64,000 nucleotides of DNA from Mus musculus (taxonomy: Eukaryota; Chordata; Mammalia; Rodentia; Muridae), in contig NC_000072.6 of the NCBI RefSeq assembly GCF_000001635.26, positions 38,427,312 through 38,491,311 on the forward strand, in the 5' to 3' direction. Position numbers and translations under genes: made by a program. How positions within the stretch are numbered: position 1 is the stretch's first letter; every line of letters begins with the position of its first letter. A model generated the notes under the pieces. That model saw only the letters and a program-made list of their open reading frames with translations, ran no database searches and was not told where the DNA came from. Positions 22,095 to 33,369 of the stretch are shown piece after piece.

Positions 22095-22270
22095 TCACTG
22101 TGTAGAAGAGTGTCATTGAATTTTCAGTCTTGTCTCAGCCTCCCAAGGGCTGGAATTGCAGGCACACTTTTCATGCTTTAATTCCTGACATGTGTTAGGA
22201 GGACTACTAAGAATAGAATCCAGGACTGCACATATGCTAAGTATGCACTTGGCCATTGAGCTAAGCTACA
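22095..22270 (-). mobile_element. B4-type SINE, old
   Basis: Reverse B1-like end (cagcctcccaagggctggaa) followed by a reverse ID-like part (atgctaagtatgcacttggc ... ttgagctaagctacaaccc). Confidence 0.6.
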
Positions 22271-22340
22271 ACCCTTAGTGGATACTTTGAAATCTTAAGT
22301 ACTGGTTTAAAATATGTTTTTATAGACCAAAAAAATTATT

Positions 22341-22342
<2 letters not shown>

Positions 22343-22397
<55 letters not shown>

Positions 22398-22406
22398 ACA
22401 CACACA
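22343..22406. repeat. (TA)n(CA)n compound microsatellite
   Basis: TA repeats running into CA repeats with one TA interruption. Confidence 0.95.
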
Positions 22407-22449
22407 TATTTCTTACTAGAATTTAAAAAGTTTTAACATACTTCTTTTT

Positions 22450-22872
22450 TTGTTTGCTTGTGTTTTGAAGACAGGATTTCTTTGTGTTGCCCTGGCTGTC
22501 TAACTCACTCTGTAAACCAGGCTGACCTTGAACTCACACAGATCTGCCTGCTGGATCTGTTACCACCACTTGGCTCCCACTTTATATATTAACTGTTCCC
22601 ATTGAGGTTGTTTTCCTGGGAGACGGACATAGATTGAGACAGGTTAGATGTTTCAATATCAGTATGTATGGCAAACAGTATTTATTTATAATTAACCTTT
22701 GTTTTTTGTTTTTGTTTTTTTTTGGGGGGGGGGGTTTCGAGACAGGGTTTTTCTGTAGCCCTGGCTGTCCTGGAACTCACTTTGTAGACTAGGCTGGCCT
22801 CAAACTCAGAAATCCACCTGCCTCTGCCTCCCAAGTCCTGGGACTAAAGGCGTGCGCCACTACCACCTGGCT
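22450..22872 (-). mobile_element. Two reverse B1 SINEs
   Basis: Older copy 22450-22575. Younger copy 22699-22872, whose A tail (T on this strand) is followed by an unusual run of eleven G at 22724-22734. Confidence 0.87.
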
Positions 22873-23200
22873 TCCTCTATGATTTTTAAGCATCCCTGAA
22901 CCATCTCCTCTTCCTGTGAAGAGGGAGGAGGAAGAAGAGGAAGCTAGGATCTGGTCTATCAACATGTTTCTTCCAAGTCACTGTGAGCTTTGCAGAAAGA
23001 ATAAGAGAACTTAGTTCCAGTTCTCACAGGGCTGACTTTAATGCAAATTAAGTCTAGTGTTTAAAGATGGTTACATTTAATGCAATTTTAAATAAAAACT
23101 AAATGAAAAGAAAATGATACTTTAAGGGAGAAAAAGACTACACTGAATGATAAATACTGTCTCTAAGGCAGTGCTTACTCTCAGAGTAACTTCCAAAGGT

Positions 23201-23357
23201 TTAGCCGGGCGTGGTGGCGCACGCCTTTAGTCCCAGCACCCGGGAGGCAGAGGCAGGTGGATTTCTGAGTTCGATGCCAGCCTGGTCTACAGAGTGAGTT
23301 CCAGGACAGCCAGGGCTACACAGAGAAACTCTTGTCTCAAAAAAGAAAAAAAAAAAA
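23201..23357 (+). mobile_element. Young B1 SINE
   Basis: Near-consensus forward B1 (gccgggcgtggtggcgcacg) with a short A tail. Confidence 0.93.
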
Positions 23358-23540
23358 TCATAGTGGAGCTTGAATCTGTAAATGTAAATATTCAAAGTGA
23401 GGTTTTGAAGCAGATCTCATATACTTGTTTTCCTGGTACCAGAGGAAGGCTACTGCCAGCTTAAAGTACTTATCCCAAGCTTATATGAAACTTTGAGAGT
23501 GTGAGCAACATTTTGTAACTGAGATAGAATGAGCTCTTTA

Positions 23541-23736
23541 GGGGCTAGAGAGATAGCTTAGTGGTTAAGAGTACTGACTGCTCTTCCAGAGGTCCTGAGT
23601 TCAATTCCCAGCAACCACGTGGTGGCTCACAACCATCTGTAATGGGATCTGATGCCCTCTTCTGGTGTGCATGAAGACAGCGACAGTGATGGTGTATTCA
23701 TATAAATAAAATAAATTATAAATCTTGAAAAGAAAA
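23541..23736 (+). mobile_element. B2 SINE with target-site duplication
   Basis: Forward full-length B2 flanked by perfect 15-bp AGAATGAGCTCTTTA at 23526-23540 and 23737-23751. Confidence 0.95.
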
Positions 23737-23829
23737 AGAATGAGCTCTTTATGCTGTGATTAGCCAGGGTCAAAGTGAGGTGTAACTTGAATAATGCAAT
23801 CTCCAAGAACTGGTTTGTTTGGCCATTGT

Positions 23830-24110
23830 TTTGTTTTGGAAACATTTTATTTAAAAATAATTATAGGTTCATAAGTTTAATACAGTAGAAGAGACTCTTG
23901 TACTCATCACCCAGCTAGATACTCATAGGGGTCATGCCTCACATAACTGCAGCCATCAAAACTGGAGAGTGGACCTTGGCAGAGGACACTTAAGAATAGA
24001 CTAGACAACAGACCTGATCTGACCACCAGTTACTGTATGCACTTGTTTTCACAGTCATGCATTCCATGTGTACAGTTATATAACATATAAGTATAGCTTT
24101 TAAGAATAGG
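23830..24110. mobile_element. Ancient L1 3'-region fragment
   Basis: ttataggttcataagtttaa, cttgtactcatcacccagct and cacataactgcagccatcaa fit old mammalian L1 (L1M-type) consensus sequence as I remember it. Highly diverged. Confidence 0.5.
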
Positions 24111-24116
24111 TTTTGG

Positions 24117-24926
24117 GGGCTGGAGAGATGGCTTGGTGGCTTGCAGAAAACCTGAATTTGATTCCCAGCACCCATATCAGATAGCATGCTACTCTGTAAC
24201 ACTAGCTCCAGGGGATCTGATACACTCTTCTGCTTCCTGAGGGCACCTACACTTTATGTATGTATGTATGTATGTATGTATGTATGTATGTATGTATATG
24301 CATGCATGCAGTGCACATGCACATATGTATATACAGTGAATGTATATATATGTGTGTGTGTATATTTATATATACATATATACACACATATTCACATACT
24401 GGTACAAGCATGTGTACTCACAAAACTAAAAGTCTTAAAAAATAAAAAAAGATCTAGAGAGAGATGGCTCAGTGGTTAATTTTAGATCACTTGTTTGTCT
24501 TACAGAGAATGCAGTTTAGTTCTCAGCACCTATAATTAACTCTAGTTACAGGGAATCCAGTGTTCTCTTCTGGTTTCTGGGGGAACCAGGCATGTGTGCA
24601 TGCACATACATATGCAGGCAGCACTCATACACATTAGACATAATATTTTTTAAAGATTTTTTTTTATTTATTGTACACATGAGTCACAGTTGCATGCCTA
24701 TGGCATATGGGAGGTCAGAGGATAACTTTCAGGGTTAGCTCTCTCCTTTGGCTGATCTAGATTGATTGTTTTTTGTTTTTTTTTGTTTGTTTGTTTCTTG
24801 GAGACAGGGTAGCTCTGGCTATTTTAGAACTCACTGTGTAAACCTGGCTGGCCTTGAACTCAAGAGATTCATTTGCCTCTGCCTCTCGAGTGCTTTCATT
24901 AAAAGCATGTGCCACCATGTCCAGCA
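24117..24926. mobile_element. B3-type SINEs, (TATG)n and a B1
   Basis: Forward B3-type 24117-24255 followed by a TATG microsatellite 24257-24298 and TG/TA-rich DNA to 24400; forward B3 24457-24640; reverse B3 fragment 24650-24757; reverse B1 24775-24926. Confidence 0.78.
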
Positions 24927-25023
24927 GATTGACCTTTTAATGTCTTCCTTGGCTTTAGTAACCATGATGGCTTTGCAGAACACTGACTTTATAGCCTTAT
25001 GGCTCAACAAAGGCTACAGACTT

Positions 25024-25208
25024 TTTTTTTTTAAAGATTTATTTATTATGTTTAAGTGCACTGTAGCTGTCTTCAGACACACCAGAAGAGGGCATCAGAT
25101 CTCATTACGGATGGTTGTGAGCCACCACGTGGTTGCTGGGATTTGAACTCAGGACCTTTGGAAGAGCAGTCGGTGCTTCTTAACCACTGAGCTATCTCTC
25201 CAGCCCCT
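25024..25208 (-). mobile_element. B2 SINE with target-site duplication
   Basis: Reverse full-length B2. GGCTACAGACTT at 25012-25023 and 25209-25220, with a third copy immediately after at 25223-25234. Lies 350 bases before exon 3. Confidence 0.94.
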
Positions 25209-25558
25209 GGCTACAGACTTCCTGGCTACAGACTTTTGACAGGAAGACCGCAGAGTTGAAAAGTAATTTTTAATATGTCAAAGATAGATGCCATCAATTT
25301 GACTTCCCACTGTTAGTTCTGACTATGTGGTTGAAGAAGTGTTGACAGATTTTCTACCTTATAGTTACTTTGTCCAGTTTATTCTACTCTGAAGAAGCAG
25401 TCACTCGTGCACTTTACATGCAAGGTATGGGGAGATCCAGTTGTCTACAGAGGGTTTCTCTGTAAAAATTGTGTGAATTTTTCTAACAGGTCTTTTTGTT
25501 ATATATTTATGGAAACAGTACAGGTACTGAATAAGTCTAACGTATCTCTTCTTTGCAG

Positions 25559-25660
25559 GGTGGGAAAGCCCGTAAACACCGGAAGGATCGGCTACAAGAT
25601 TTAATTGATATAGGCTTTGGCTATGATGAGACAGATCCATTTATTGATAACTCAGAGGCT
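25559..25660 (+). CDS. Ubn2: Ubn2 exon 3 (residues 174-207), HRD core
   Basis: 34 codons, phase 0 at both ends, acceptor tctttgcag, donor gtgagt. Encodes G-G-K-A-R-K-H-R-K-D-R-L-Q-D-L-I-D and G-F-G-Y-D-E-T-D-P-F-I-D-N-S-E-A. The basic cluster followed by the D-x-x-D-P-F-I-D-N-S-E motif is the hallmark of the Hpc2-related domain, the part that gives H3.3 preference in the HIRA complex (family knowledge). No damaged residues are seen. Confidence 0.96.
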
Positions 25661-26319
25661 GTGAGTAATATATCTTCAATATGGCAGTAAGCTCTTGGCA
25701 GTAAACATCAAGGCTACTTAAAATATCTCATGGATGTTTATTTGTGCTTTTTAAAGCTGTATAGCTCAAAGGTTTTTTAACTGTAGATTTACATTTTTGT
25801 AATGTTGGCTTGTTCCTGTTAAGTTGTTACTATATTGCTGTCATAGGCCAGGTTTTGGCAAACTATAAAGGGCCATGTGGTAAATATTGTCGACTGTGGG
25901 CCATATGGTGTTCTTACAGCTCTTCTCTTGCTCTAGCATGAGCGCAGTCATGGAGAGCATGTATGTAGATTAGTGTGGCAACGTTAAGAGTAAAACTTTA
26001 CTGATAGACTATAACATTTAAACTCATGTAATTTTCATGCATCGCAGAATATTTAATTTGATGTTATCCCCATCACTTAAAAAATGCAAAATTCATTCTG
26101 GCAGGCTGTGTAACAAACTGTTAGGCTGAGCTTGGCCAGCAAGTCCTGGTTTGCCAACAAGATAGTAGGCCATTACTTGTATGTAGTTTGTTGTACTTCC
26201 AGGTCTTTCAAGAATATTTTGAGTTTGATCGGTTGCTTATTTTCAGATGCATAGTTAGCATTAATTCCCAGAGAAATCATTACTCCTTGCCCACACTGAG
26301 AAGTAAAGTTTTCTAACAG

Positions 26320-26793
26320 GACAAAGGCCCAGTATTATATACTGTCAACCCCAGCATTGGTAGAGATGGGGGATCAGGAGCAAAAGGTCGTTCCTGAGAC
26401 ATAACAGATTGAGGGTGTAGTCTGGGATATAGGAGACCCTATCTAAGCACATAAGCACATAAGTACATGGACTCACATAAGCACATGCCCTCTCTTGTAC
26501 ACAAGCACATGCATTCATTCTCATACATGGGAAAAGGAATAATGTCCTAACCAAATGCTGAAAATGGTTATATTAAGCTTAATCAATGGTAGAAAACATT
26601 GATAGGCTTTCTTAATTTTGTAAAATTTTATTATTTGTGTTTGTGTATGAGCCTAGGATGTTCAGAGAGGTGTTAGCTCCCTGAAGCTGGAGTTCTAAAT
26701 AGTTATGAGCTGCTGATATGGGTGCTGTGAATTGAATTTGGGTCCTCTGTGAGAGCAATATGTGCTTTTAACACTAAGCCATGTCTCCAGCCC
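26320..26793. mobile_element. Old SINE fragments
   Basis: Forward degenerate B1-like 26320-26450 and reverse B3-type 26625-26793 (gtgaattgaatttgggtcct, actaagccatgtctccagcc). Confidence 0.55.
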
Positions 26794-26922
26794 ACCGATA
26801 TATTTGTCTTAACTAAGACCTATTGAATTACAATTTCTGGGTATATGATTTAAACAAGAAATTTTTTTGTTATTAGGACTTCTTTGGTTTTATTTTTCTA
26901 GCTTTTAAAAGAATCATTTATG

Positions 26923-27400
26923 ATGCTGGGGAGATGGCTCAGTTGGAAAGTATCTACCATGCAAGCATGAGAACTTGAATTTGGATCTCTAGCACCCATG
27001 TAAAAGTGCCGAGTACTGGGTAGATAGATCCTTGGGCTGGCCATTCAGGCAGTCTGGACAGATCAATGAGAGACTGATCAATAAGATGAAGAGAGGGCTG
27101 GTGAGATGGCTCAGTGGGTAAGAGCACCCGACTGCTCTTCCGAAGGTCCGGAGTTCAAATCCCAGCAACCACATGGTGGCTCACAACCATCTGTAACAAG
27201 ATCTGACTCCCTCTTCTGGAGTGTCTGAAGACAGCTACAGTGTACTCACATATAATAAATAAATAAATCTTTAAAAAAAAAAAAAAAAAAAAATAAGATG
27301 AAGAGAGACTGAGGAAGACACCCGACATAGATAGACCTCTAGCCTCCATACCCACATGCAAGGGACTGTACCCTCATACACACACATGCAGCACATACAT
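26923..27400 (+). mobile_element. Old composite SINE interrupted by a B2
   Basis: Forward tRNA-type head (ctggggagatggctcagttg), B1-like middle, then tail resumed after the B2 (gaagacacccgacatagata ... cacatgcaagggactgtac). Confidence 0.6.
27095..27291 (+). mobile_element. B2 SINE with target-site duplication
   Basis: Young forward B2 nested in the older element. Perfect AATAAGATGAAGAGA at 27080-27094 and 27292-27306. Confidence 0.95.
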
Positions 27401-28868
27401 ACATAAATCAGTGATGCTAAATCGGCAACAAAGCACAAGATGGATAGTGAGTACAAGGTAATGTATTCCCCAGATGTCCCCCACCAAGAAGTAAACATAA
27501 GACTTTTTTGTAGTCATCGAGAAATTAACATTCAACTGTATATCCTTGTAAAAAAGAAACAAATATTACCATTATATATATATCTTAAATATTCTTTTCT
27601 TGAAATTCAACATCTTCTAGTAGTATGTATTAGCGTATAGATATACTGCTTTTAATGGTTGTTACAGTATATTATTTACTGATTTTAGTAAAAATAGTTT
27701 TAATTCTCAGGGTTATGTGTTTGCAGGTAGTTGAGCATCTCATGTGCATTCATCTACTTGAATAAACATATATTCAGAATACTTTATAGAGTTCAGATAA
27801 TATGACTGAGGCAGATTGCTAGCAGTGGAATTTATTGATCATGGGGTTTCCGTCCTGAAGCAAGCTTCTGGAGGCCATTTTGGAATGACTTATAAAATAG
27901 TCCTAAAGGTTGGTGCTCTAGAGTGAAAGTTAGTTTGGCAGATACTTATAAAACTATTTAGTTTGTTGCTATTATTGTATACCTTACTACAGTAGTGGTA
28001 TATTAAGCACAAGGCTTTACCACCAGTATGTTTTGACCAAATTCTGCAACCTTAGCTCTAGCATCCAATTTCTTTTATAAAAGGAAGATGAAATTTGGGA
28101 CAACAAGAATTATTAGTGCTCTGTCTTAGTACATGAATTAAGGCTTGCCGTGTTTTGTAGTAGGTAAAGTGTATGTTCTTCCATTTTTATCTGAGTATTA
28201 GATTATTCTAATGCCTAGGATTATGATATCCTTTGAGATTATCATATCTTTTGCAGTACTTAATAACGGTACTTAAATATTTTATGATTTGTAAATTAGT
28301 ATAGCTTTTGCATGGCAATACAGCAGTTGTTGCATATATAGTGACAGGTGGAGCTTATACTGGTGAGAGTGATTGGAATGATTGTCAGCACAGTGCACAC
28401 TGGACATCATGTTCCTAAGTTACTTGTGCTTTCTTTGCAAGGCATATTAGCAGTTGTTTAGAGTAGAGAGCACTTACCATTACTAAAACTTAGCAATTGG
28501 CAAGTTAAGATTGGAATGTTTCTATCTAGAGTATTGACTGCTACTTGGAACTCCAAGAAGTCCAAGGTTCCAGTTTTATATTAGTTCCTAATTTGACATT
28601 TGATCAAGAAAGCATGTGTCAGTGTTCTCCCAAAGTTATGTTGAGATTAAAAATAACATAAATTTAAATATGGTGAAGAGTATTAACTAGTATCAAACAT
28701 TAGTAACAATGCTAATATGTAGATTTAAAATTCTGACTTACCCAAAAGGAAATCATTCATGGCAGTTGCATGTACCCATACTTTTACTTAAATAGCTTCT
28801 CAAAGTTAATACTGTATTTTAGAACACATTTTTTTTTTAATTCTTTCTAGGTTTTGGGGTTTTTAGTT

Positions 28869-29135
28869 TTTGTTTTGTTTTGTTTTGTTTTGAGACAGGA
28901 TTTCTTTGGGTAGCTCTGGCCGTCCTGAAATGTAGAACAGACTGACCTTGAACTCGAGATCTGTCTGCCTCTGCCTCCCTCCCCAGTGCTGGGATTAAAG
29001 GCATATACCATCACCCCCAGCTATTTTTTTTTTTAAGTTTTTTTGCATCAGAATCTTACTGTATAACTCTGGGTGTCTTGGAACTAGGCTGGCCCCAGAC
29101 TCACTGAGATCTTCCTGTGCTACCATGTCTGGCTA
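28869..29135 (-). mobile_element. Two adjacent reverse B1 SINEs
   Basis: 28869-29022 has a TTTTG-rich leader and body. 29023-29135 is a second, shorter and older copy. Confidence 0.78.
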
Positions 29136-29197
29136 GAACAGGTTTAGATTCACAGCAAAACTGAACAGAAAGTACAAAGAGCTTCCATATCCACTGG

Positions 29198-29243
<46 letters not shown>

Positions 29244-29560
29244 CCTCCTTTACTATCAGCATATTGCATCATGGTGGTTGGTGCACACACACACACACAC
29301 ACACACACACAGCCTCCTTTACTATCAGCATATTGCATCATGGTGGTTGGTGCACCTGTTACAGATGATGAACCTAGTCAGTACTGTTATCACCTAAGTT
29401 CATAGTTTGTACCTGCTAGTGTGATAGACTCTGTTGGTTTAGACAAATACTTATTGACATATGTCCACTGTTATGACCATACAGAGTAGTTTCTCTCTAA
29501 AAATTCTCTGTGCTCTGCCTGTTTATCCCTCTTGCCCCCTGATCTCTGGGAGCTCCAACA
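29136..29560. mobile_element. Ancient L1 3'-region fragment with CA expansion
   Basis: ggtttagattcacagcaaaa, agtacaaagagcttccatat, atatgtccactgttatgacc and ccatacagagtagtttctct agree with an old mammalian L1 consensus from memory. Inside it are two CA tracts and a duplicated unique segment. Confidence 0.6.
29201..29354. repeat. 69-bp tandem duplication anchored on (CA)n
   Basis: A CA tract plus about 43 bases of unique sequence (agcctcctttactatcagca ... ggttggtgcac) occurs twice with a 69-base period. The unique parts begin at 29242 and 29311 and appear identical. Confidence 0.95.
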
Positions 29561-29571
29561 ATCTTAGTGGA

Positions 29572-29896
29572 GGGGAGGGCTTCTCTGAGTAGCCCTGGCT
29601 GTCCTTGAAATCGCTCAGTGGACCAGGCTGTCCTTGAATTTAGACGTTCCCTTGCCTCTGCCTCCCAAGTTCTGGGATTAAAGGTGCCATCACTGCCTGG
29701 CTCAGTTTTGACTCTTTTGTTTGTTTGTTTGTTTGTTTTGGTTTTTTGTTTTTGTTTTTTCAAGATAGGGTTCTTTGTATAGCCCTGGCGGTCCTGGAAC
29801 TCACTTTGTAGACCAGGCTGGCCTTGAACTCAGAAATCTGCCTGCCTCTGCCTCCCAAGTGCTGGGATTAAAGACGTGCGCCACCGCCGCCCAGCA
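29572..29896 (-). mobile_element. Two reverse B1 SINEs
   Basis: Older copy 29572-29702, younger copy 29735-29896 with a TTTG-rich tail. Confidence 0.87.
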
Positions 29897-30004
29897 ATCA
29901 TTTAATATTTTTAATACTTGAATAAAGCAATTTTCAACTTAGTTTTGTATCTGATATATGAATCATGTACCAATTTAGACCAGATGACTAGTAGTTTATT
30001 TTAT

Positions 30005-30200
30005 AATTATCTGTATGCGTGTTTTACCTGTGTATAACTGTGTGCAAAACATGCATGCCTGAAATCTGCAGCAGTCAGAAGAAGACAAGACCCCTGGGAC
30101 TGGAGGTACAGTTTCGAGCCACCATGTGGGTGCTAGGAATCGGGTCTGGGTTCTCTGCAAATTAGTCCTCTTAGCTGCTGAGACATCTGTCTAGTCCTCA
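30005..30200 (-). mobile_element. B3-type SINE, old
   Basis: Reverse: ccaccatgtgggtgctagga and tcttagctgctgagacatct. Confidence 0.65.
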
Positions 30201-30421
30201 CTAATATTTCACACACACAAAAAAAATCAAAATCAAATGGAAAAGGGTCTGTCATAGATGATTTCATTTTCATTGTGTATGTATATGCTGGGTTTTGATA
30301 TATCATATTTTTTTTTACTTAGTTTGAAGAAAATTGGAAAGCTGTTGCTTTAATAAGGATGAATTTTATAGGTATAAGATGTTAATTTGTACAGTTAGTA
30401 ACCTTTTGTCATTGATCTTTT

Positions 30422-30606
30422 TTTAAAAAAAAACTTTTTAAAGATTTATTCATTTAGGTATGAGTGCTCTGTCTACGTGTACACTTGCATGTCAGAAGAG
30501 GGTATCAGATCCCTTTTACAGATGACCACGAGCCACCATGTGGTTGCTGGGAATTGAACTCAGGACCTCTGGAAGAGCAGCCATCTCTGAATCATCTCAC
30601 CAGCCC
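30422..30606 (-). mobile_element. B2 SINE with target-site duplication
   Basis: Reverse B2 with a small deletion near its head. TGTCATTGATCTTTT at 30407-30421 and 30607-30621 is perfect. Confidence 0.93.
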
Positions 30607-31508
30607 TGTCATTGATCTTTTAAAAGGCACCTTGTTCTTTTTATAATTCAAATCTAAGACAATTATTATCTATTCAAAGGATACCTTGCTTGTATTGATT
30701 TATTGTCAGTAAGATTTCCAAATTAAAAATCATCTATTCCCAGTGGATGTTTATAGTCTTCTGCTACCTCATTACTGAAAGGCCTAAAATCAGTCTCAGT
30801 TTTATTTTTCTAAACTGTAAAGGACTGAGCATGTGAAACTTCCAGAAGTTAATGTTGAGAGATTTGCCTAAGTTCTTGTTAGTCTTGGCAAAGGATTTAG
30901 AGCTAGAATATCTTAAGTTGTTTCATTGCCTCTTAACTTTGTTCTTAGATGGCTCAATTACATACCTGTGAGTTTATGCTGAGCAGTGCTAGGTAGGGTA
31001 GAAAGCCCAACAGAAGGAAGGCTTAGAGCACTTACGATTGCCCTGAGTATGCGGGTGCGTGTTTTCCCTCATGAAGAAGTGATTGGTTTAGCAAATGGGT
31101 TGAGAGTTGGCTGGTGACTTTACTAAAGGCACAAATTGGCTTTGGATAGATTCTTACCTGTTTTCCACTTGTAAAATAGGAATAATGTTTGCCTTCCCTG
31201 CCTGCAAAGGAGTCATGAGGACCAGAGAGAAGCATCCATGGGAAGAATCATTGAGGACTAGTGGTATTTTTCAGTATATGAAGCCTACAGGGATGTTTAT
31301 GTCATCACATGGTCATTTTCATCTTTCTCTTTCATTCCTTCACTTGCCAGTAGTACTGATCTTTTTTCCATGAGGTGTGAAGAGCAGTGCGTCTAGTAAA
31401 TCGAAAGAGCACTTTTCTCTCTTCATTTCACTCTTTGAAATTCAGCATAATTAAACTTTTTCCCTTTTCCATAATCTTTGAAAGGAATCAGTTAAAAATC
31501 ACATCATA

Positions 31509-31664
31509 GCTGGGCATGGTGGTGCATGCCTTTAATCCCAGCACTTGGGAGGCAGAGGCAAGTAGATTTCTGAGTTCGAGGCCAGCCTGGTCTATAAAGT
31601 GAGTTCCAGGACAGCCAAGGGTATACAGAGAAACTCTGTCTCAAAAAACCAAAAAAAAAAAAAA
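31509..31664 (+). mobile_element. B1 SINE with target-site duplication
   Basis: Young forward B1. AAAAATCACATCATA at 31494-31508 and 31665-31679. Confidence 0.95.
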
Positions 31665-31760
31665 AAAAATCACATCATAACTTTTATGCTTAGCTTTAAT
31701 AATTTTCTCCCTTTCCCCCTCCTCTCCCCCTCTCTCGCTCTTCCTCCCTCTTTCTTTCTC

Positions 31761-31846
31761 TCCCTCCCTCCCTCCCTCCCTCCCTCCCTCCCTCCCTCCC
31801 TCCCTCCCTCCCTCCCTCCCTCCCTCCCTCCCTCCCTCCCTCCCTC

Positions 31847-31880
<34 letters not shown>
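31761..31880. repeat. (TCCC)n(TTTC)n polypyrimidine tract
   Basis: About 21 TCCC units (31761-31847) followed by about 8 TTTC units. It is preceded by an almost pure pyrimidine run from about 31707. The minus strand is (GGGA)n. Confidence 0.97.
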
Positions 31881-32490
31881 CCCTGAGACAGGGTCTCTCT
31901 ATGTAGCCCTGGGGTTCCTCATACACCAGGTTGGCCTTGAAATTCACAGAGTTCTACCTGTCTTTACCTCCTGTATTCTTGGATTAAAGATGTGTGCCAT
32001 TTTGCTTTGTATTCATCATATAGTGACCAATAGAATATTGATTTTCCTTGCTTGTGACAAGGCTGTTTTTCTTCTTTCCGTCTTTCATTTATTTTCTTTC
32101 TGTTTGTTTTTTTGTTTGTTTGTTTTTGGTTTTCTAACAGCTTTGACTGTCCTGGAACCTGCTTTGTATACCAGGCTTTCCTTGAACTCCCAGAGATCTT
32201 CCTCTCAAGTGCTGGGATCAAAGGTGTGAGCCACTATGCCTGGCGTCTTTTTTTTTAAAGATTTATTTAAAATTTTATTTTATATGTCCAGGTGTTTTTT
32301 TTTTCTGAATATGTATTTCTGCATCACATGTGTGCCTTGTGCCCACAGAGATTAAAAGAGGGCATTGTATCCCCTGAAACTTGAGTTAGAAATGGTTGTG
32401 AGCCACCATGTGGGTGATGGGGACAGAACCCTACCCGGTCCTCTGTAAGAACAGCAAATGCTTTAGACTGCTAATCCATCTCTCCACTCC
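31881..32490 (-). mobile_element. Reverse B1, B1 and B3-type SINEs
   Basis: B1 31881-32004 following the TTTC tract, which may be its expanded tail; B1 32103-32245 with central deletion; B3-type 32256-32490 (ccaccatgtgggtgatgggg, ccatctctccactccc). Confidence 0.78.
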
Positions 32491-32992
32491 CAAACAAAAC
32501 ACTGTGCTGCATCTGAGTGCTGCGAGGCACAGAATGCTTGCTTTTTCATTCTCAAACACTGATTGCTTAGGATTGGCCTCCACTGGGCGAAATGATAAAC
32601 CTTAAACTATGGATTTTTGAGGCTTAGTCTAAGTTAGTTTCCCAGCATACTGCTTGACTATATATCTTTACTTGCTGTGAAATTGGTTTTCTGCTTTCCT
32701 TGAAGATATATACTTAACTTTTCTTTTAAATACTTGAAAATATATTTCTACTTACACACAGAGGCAAGACAAAGACTTTTCTGTATCATCTCCTTATTAA
32801 TAAACTTACATATTGATAGGGTTTTAAGGACTTTTTCTCTGAGTGGTCAGTTCTCTGCTTTAATCTGTTTTGACTTTTCATTAGTTGTTGTCATGAAGGG
32901 TAGCGGTAGGGAACACTGTAAGTTCTTGATTTGTATGATAAGCTTATAAAAGGGCCAAAGGTGAAAGGTTTTTTTTGCTTCTGAAGCTGCTG

Positions 32993-33024
32993 CTTGTTTG
33001 TTTGTTTGTTTGTTTGTTTGTTTT
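32993..33024. repeat. (GTTT)n microsatellite
   Basis: About eight GTTT units, not attached to a recognisable SINE. Confidence 0.9.
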
Positions 33025-33369
33025 GGGCTTGTCGGATGTGTTTTTGGAACATCATCCAACAAGTAAACTGAGTTCTAACCAAAAATAAAAGAATGGTAGC
33101 AAGAGGAAGGGGATAAAGAACAACACCATTAGTCTTAACTCTTTATCAGCACGCCATCTGTCAGGGTTCTTCTGGAAACTCCTCTCTTAAGTATCCTAAC
33201 TAATCAGCATGCCTTTTATTCCAGACACTGACTCTTTCTAAACTTACAATACTCCATCAACATCATTATTGCAGTTTGGATCTCTTCCTCTCAGTTATTT
33301 TAAATCAACAATTAGTAATTGTTAATTTAATAGTTAATTTAAAATAAATATAATTTTAAAACAATTTTA

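Larger units (their letters stand above)
13237..25558 (+). other. Ubn2 intron 2
   Basis: 12.3 kb, the longest intron seen. SINE-rich, with a perfect 184-bp tandem duplication, a head-to-head B1 pair, several microsatellites, an ancient L1 fragment and a medium-reiterated rodent repeat. 17850-19300 is mostly unique AT-rich DNA where I see nothing else. Confidence 0.92.

Noticed and set aside
24257..24298. Regular short repeats that might suggest an array
   Set aside because: Simple TATG microsatellite; no spacers, so not a CRISPR-like array.
24766..25146. 126-codon frame in intron 2
   Set aside because: Made of a reverse B1 followed by a reverse B2; no splice signals fit it into Ubn2.
31696..31947. 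Minus-strand frame rich in G, E, R, K
   Set aside because: Translation of the (GGGA)n/(GAAA)n microsatellite and part of a B1.
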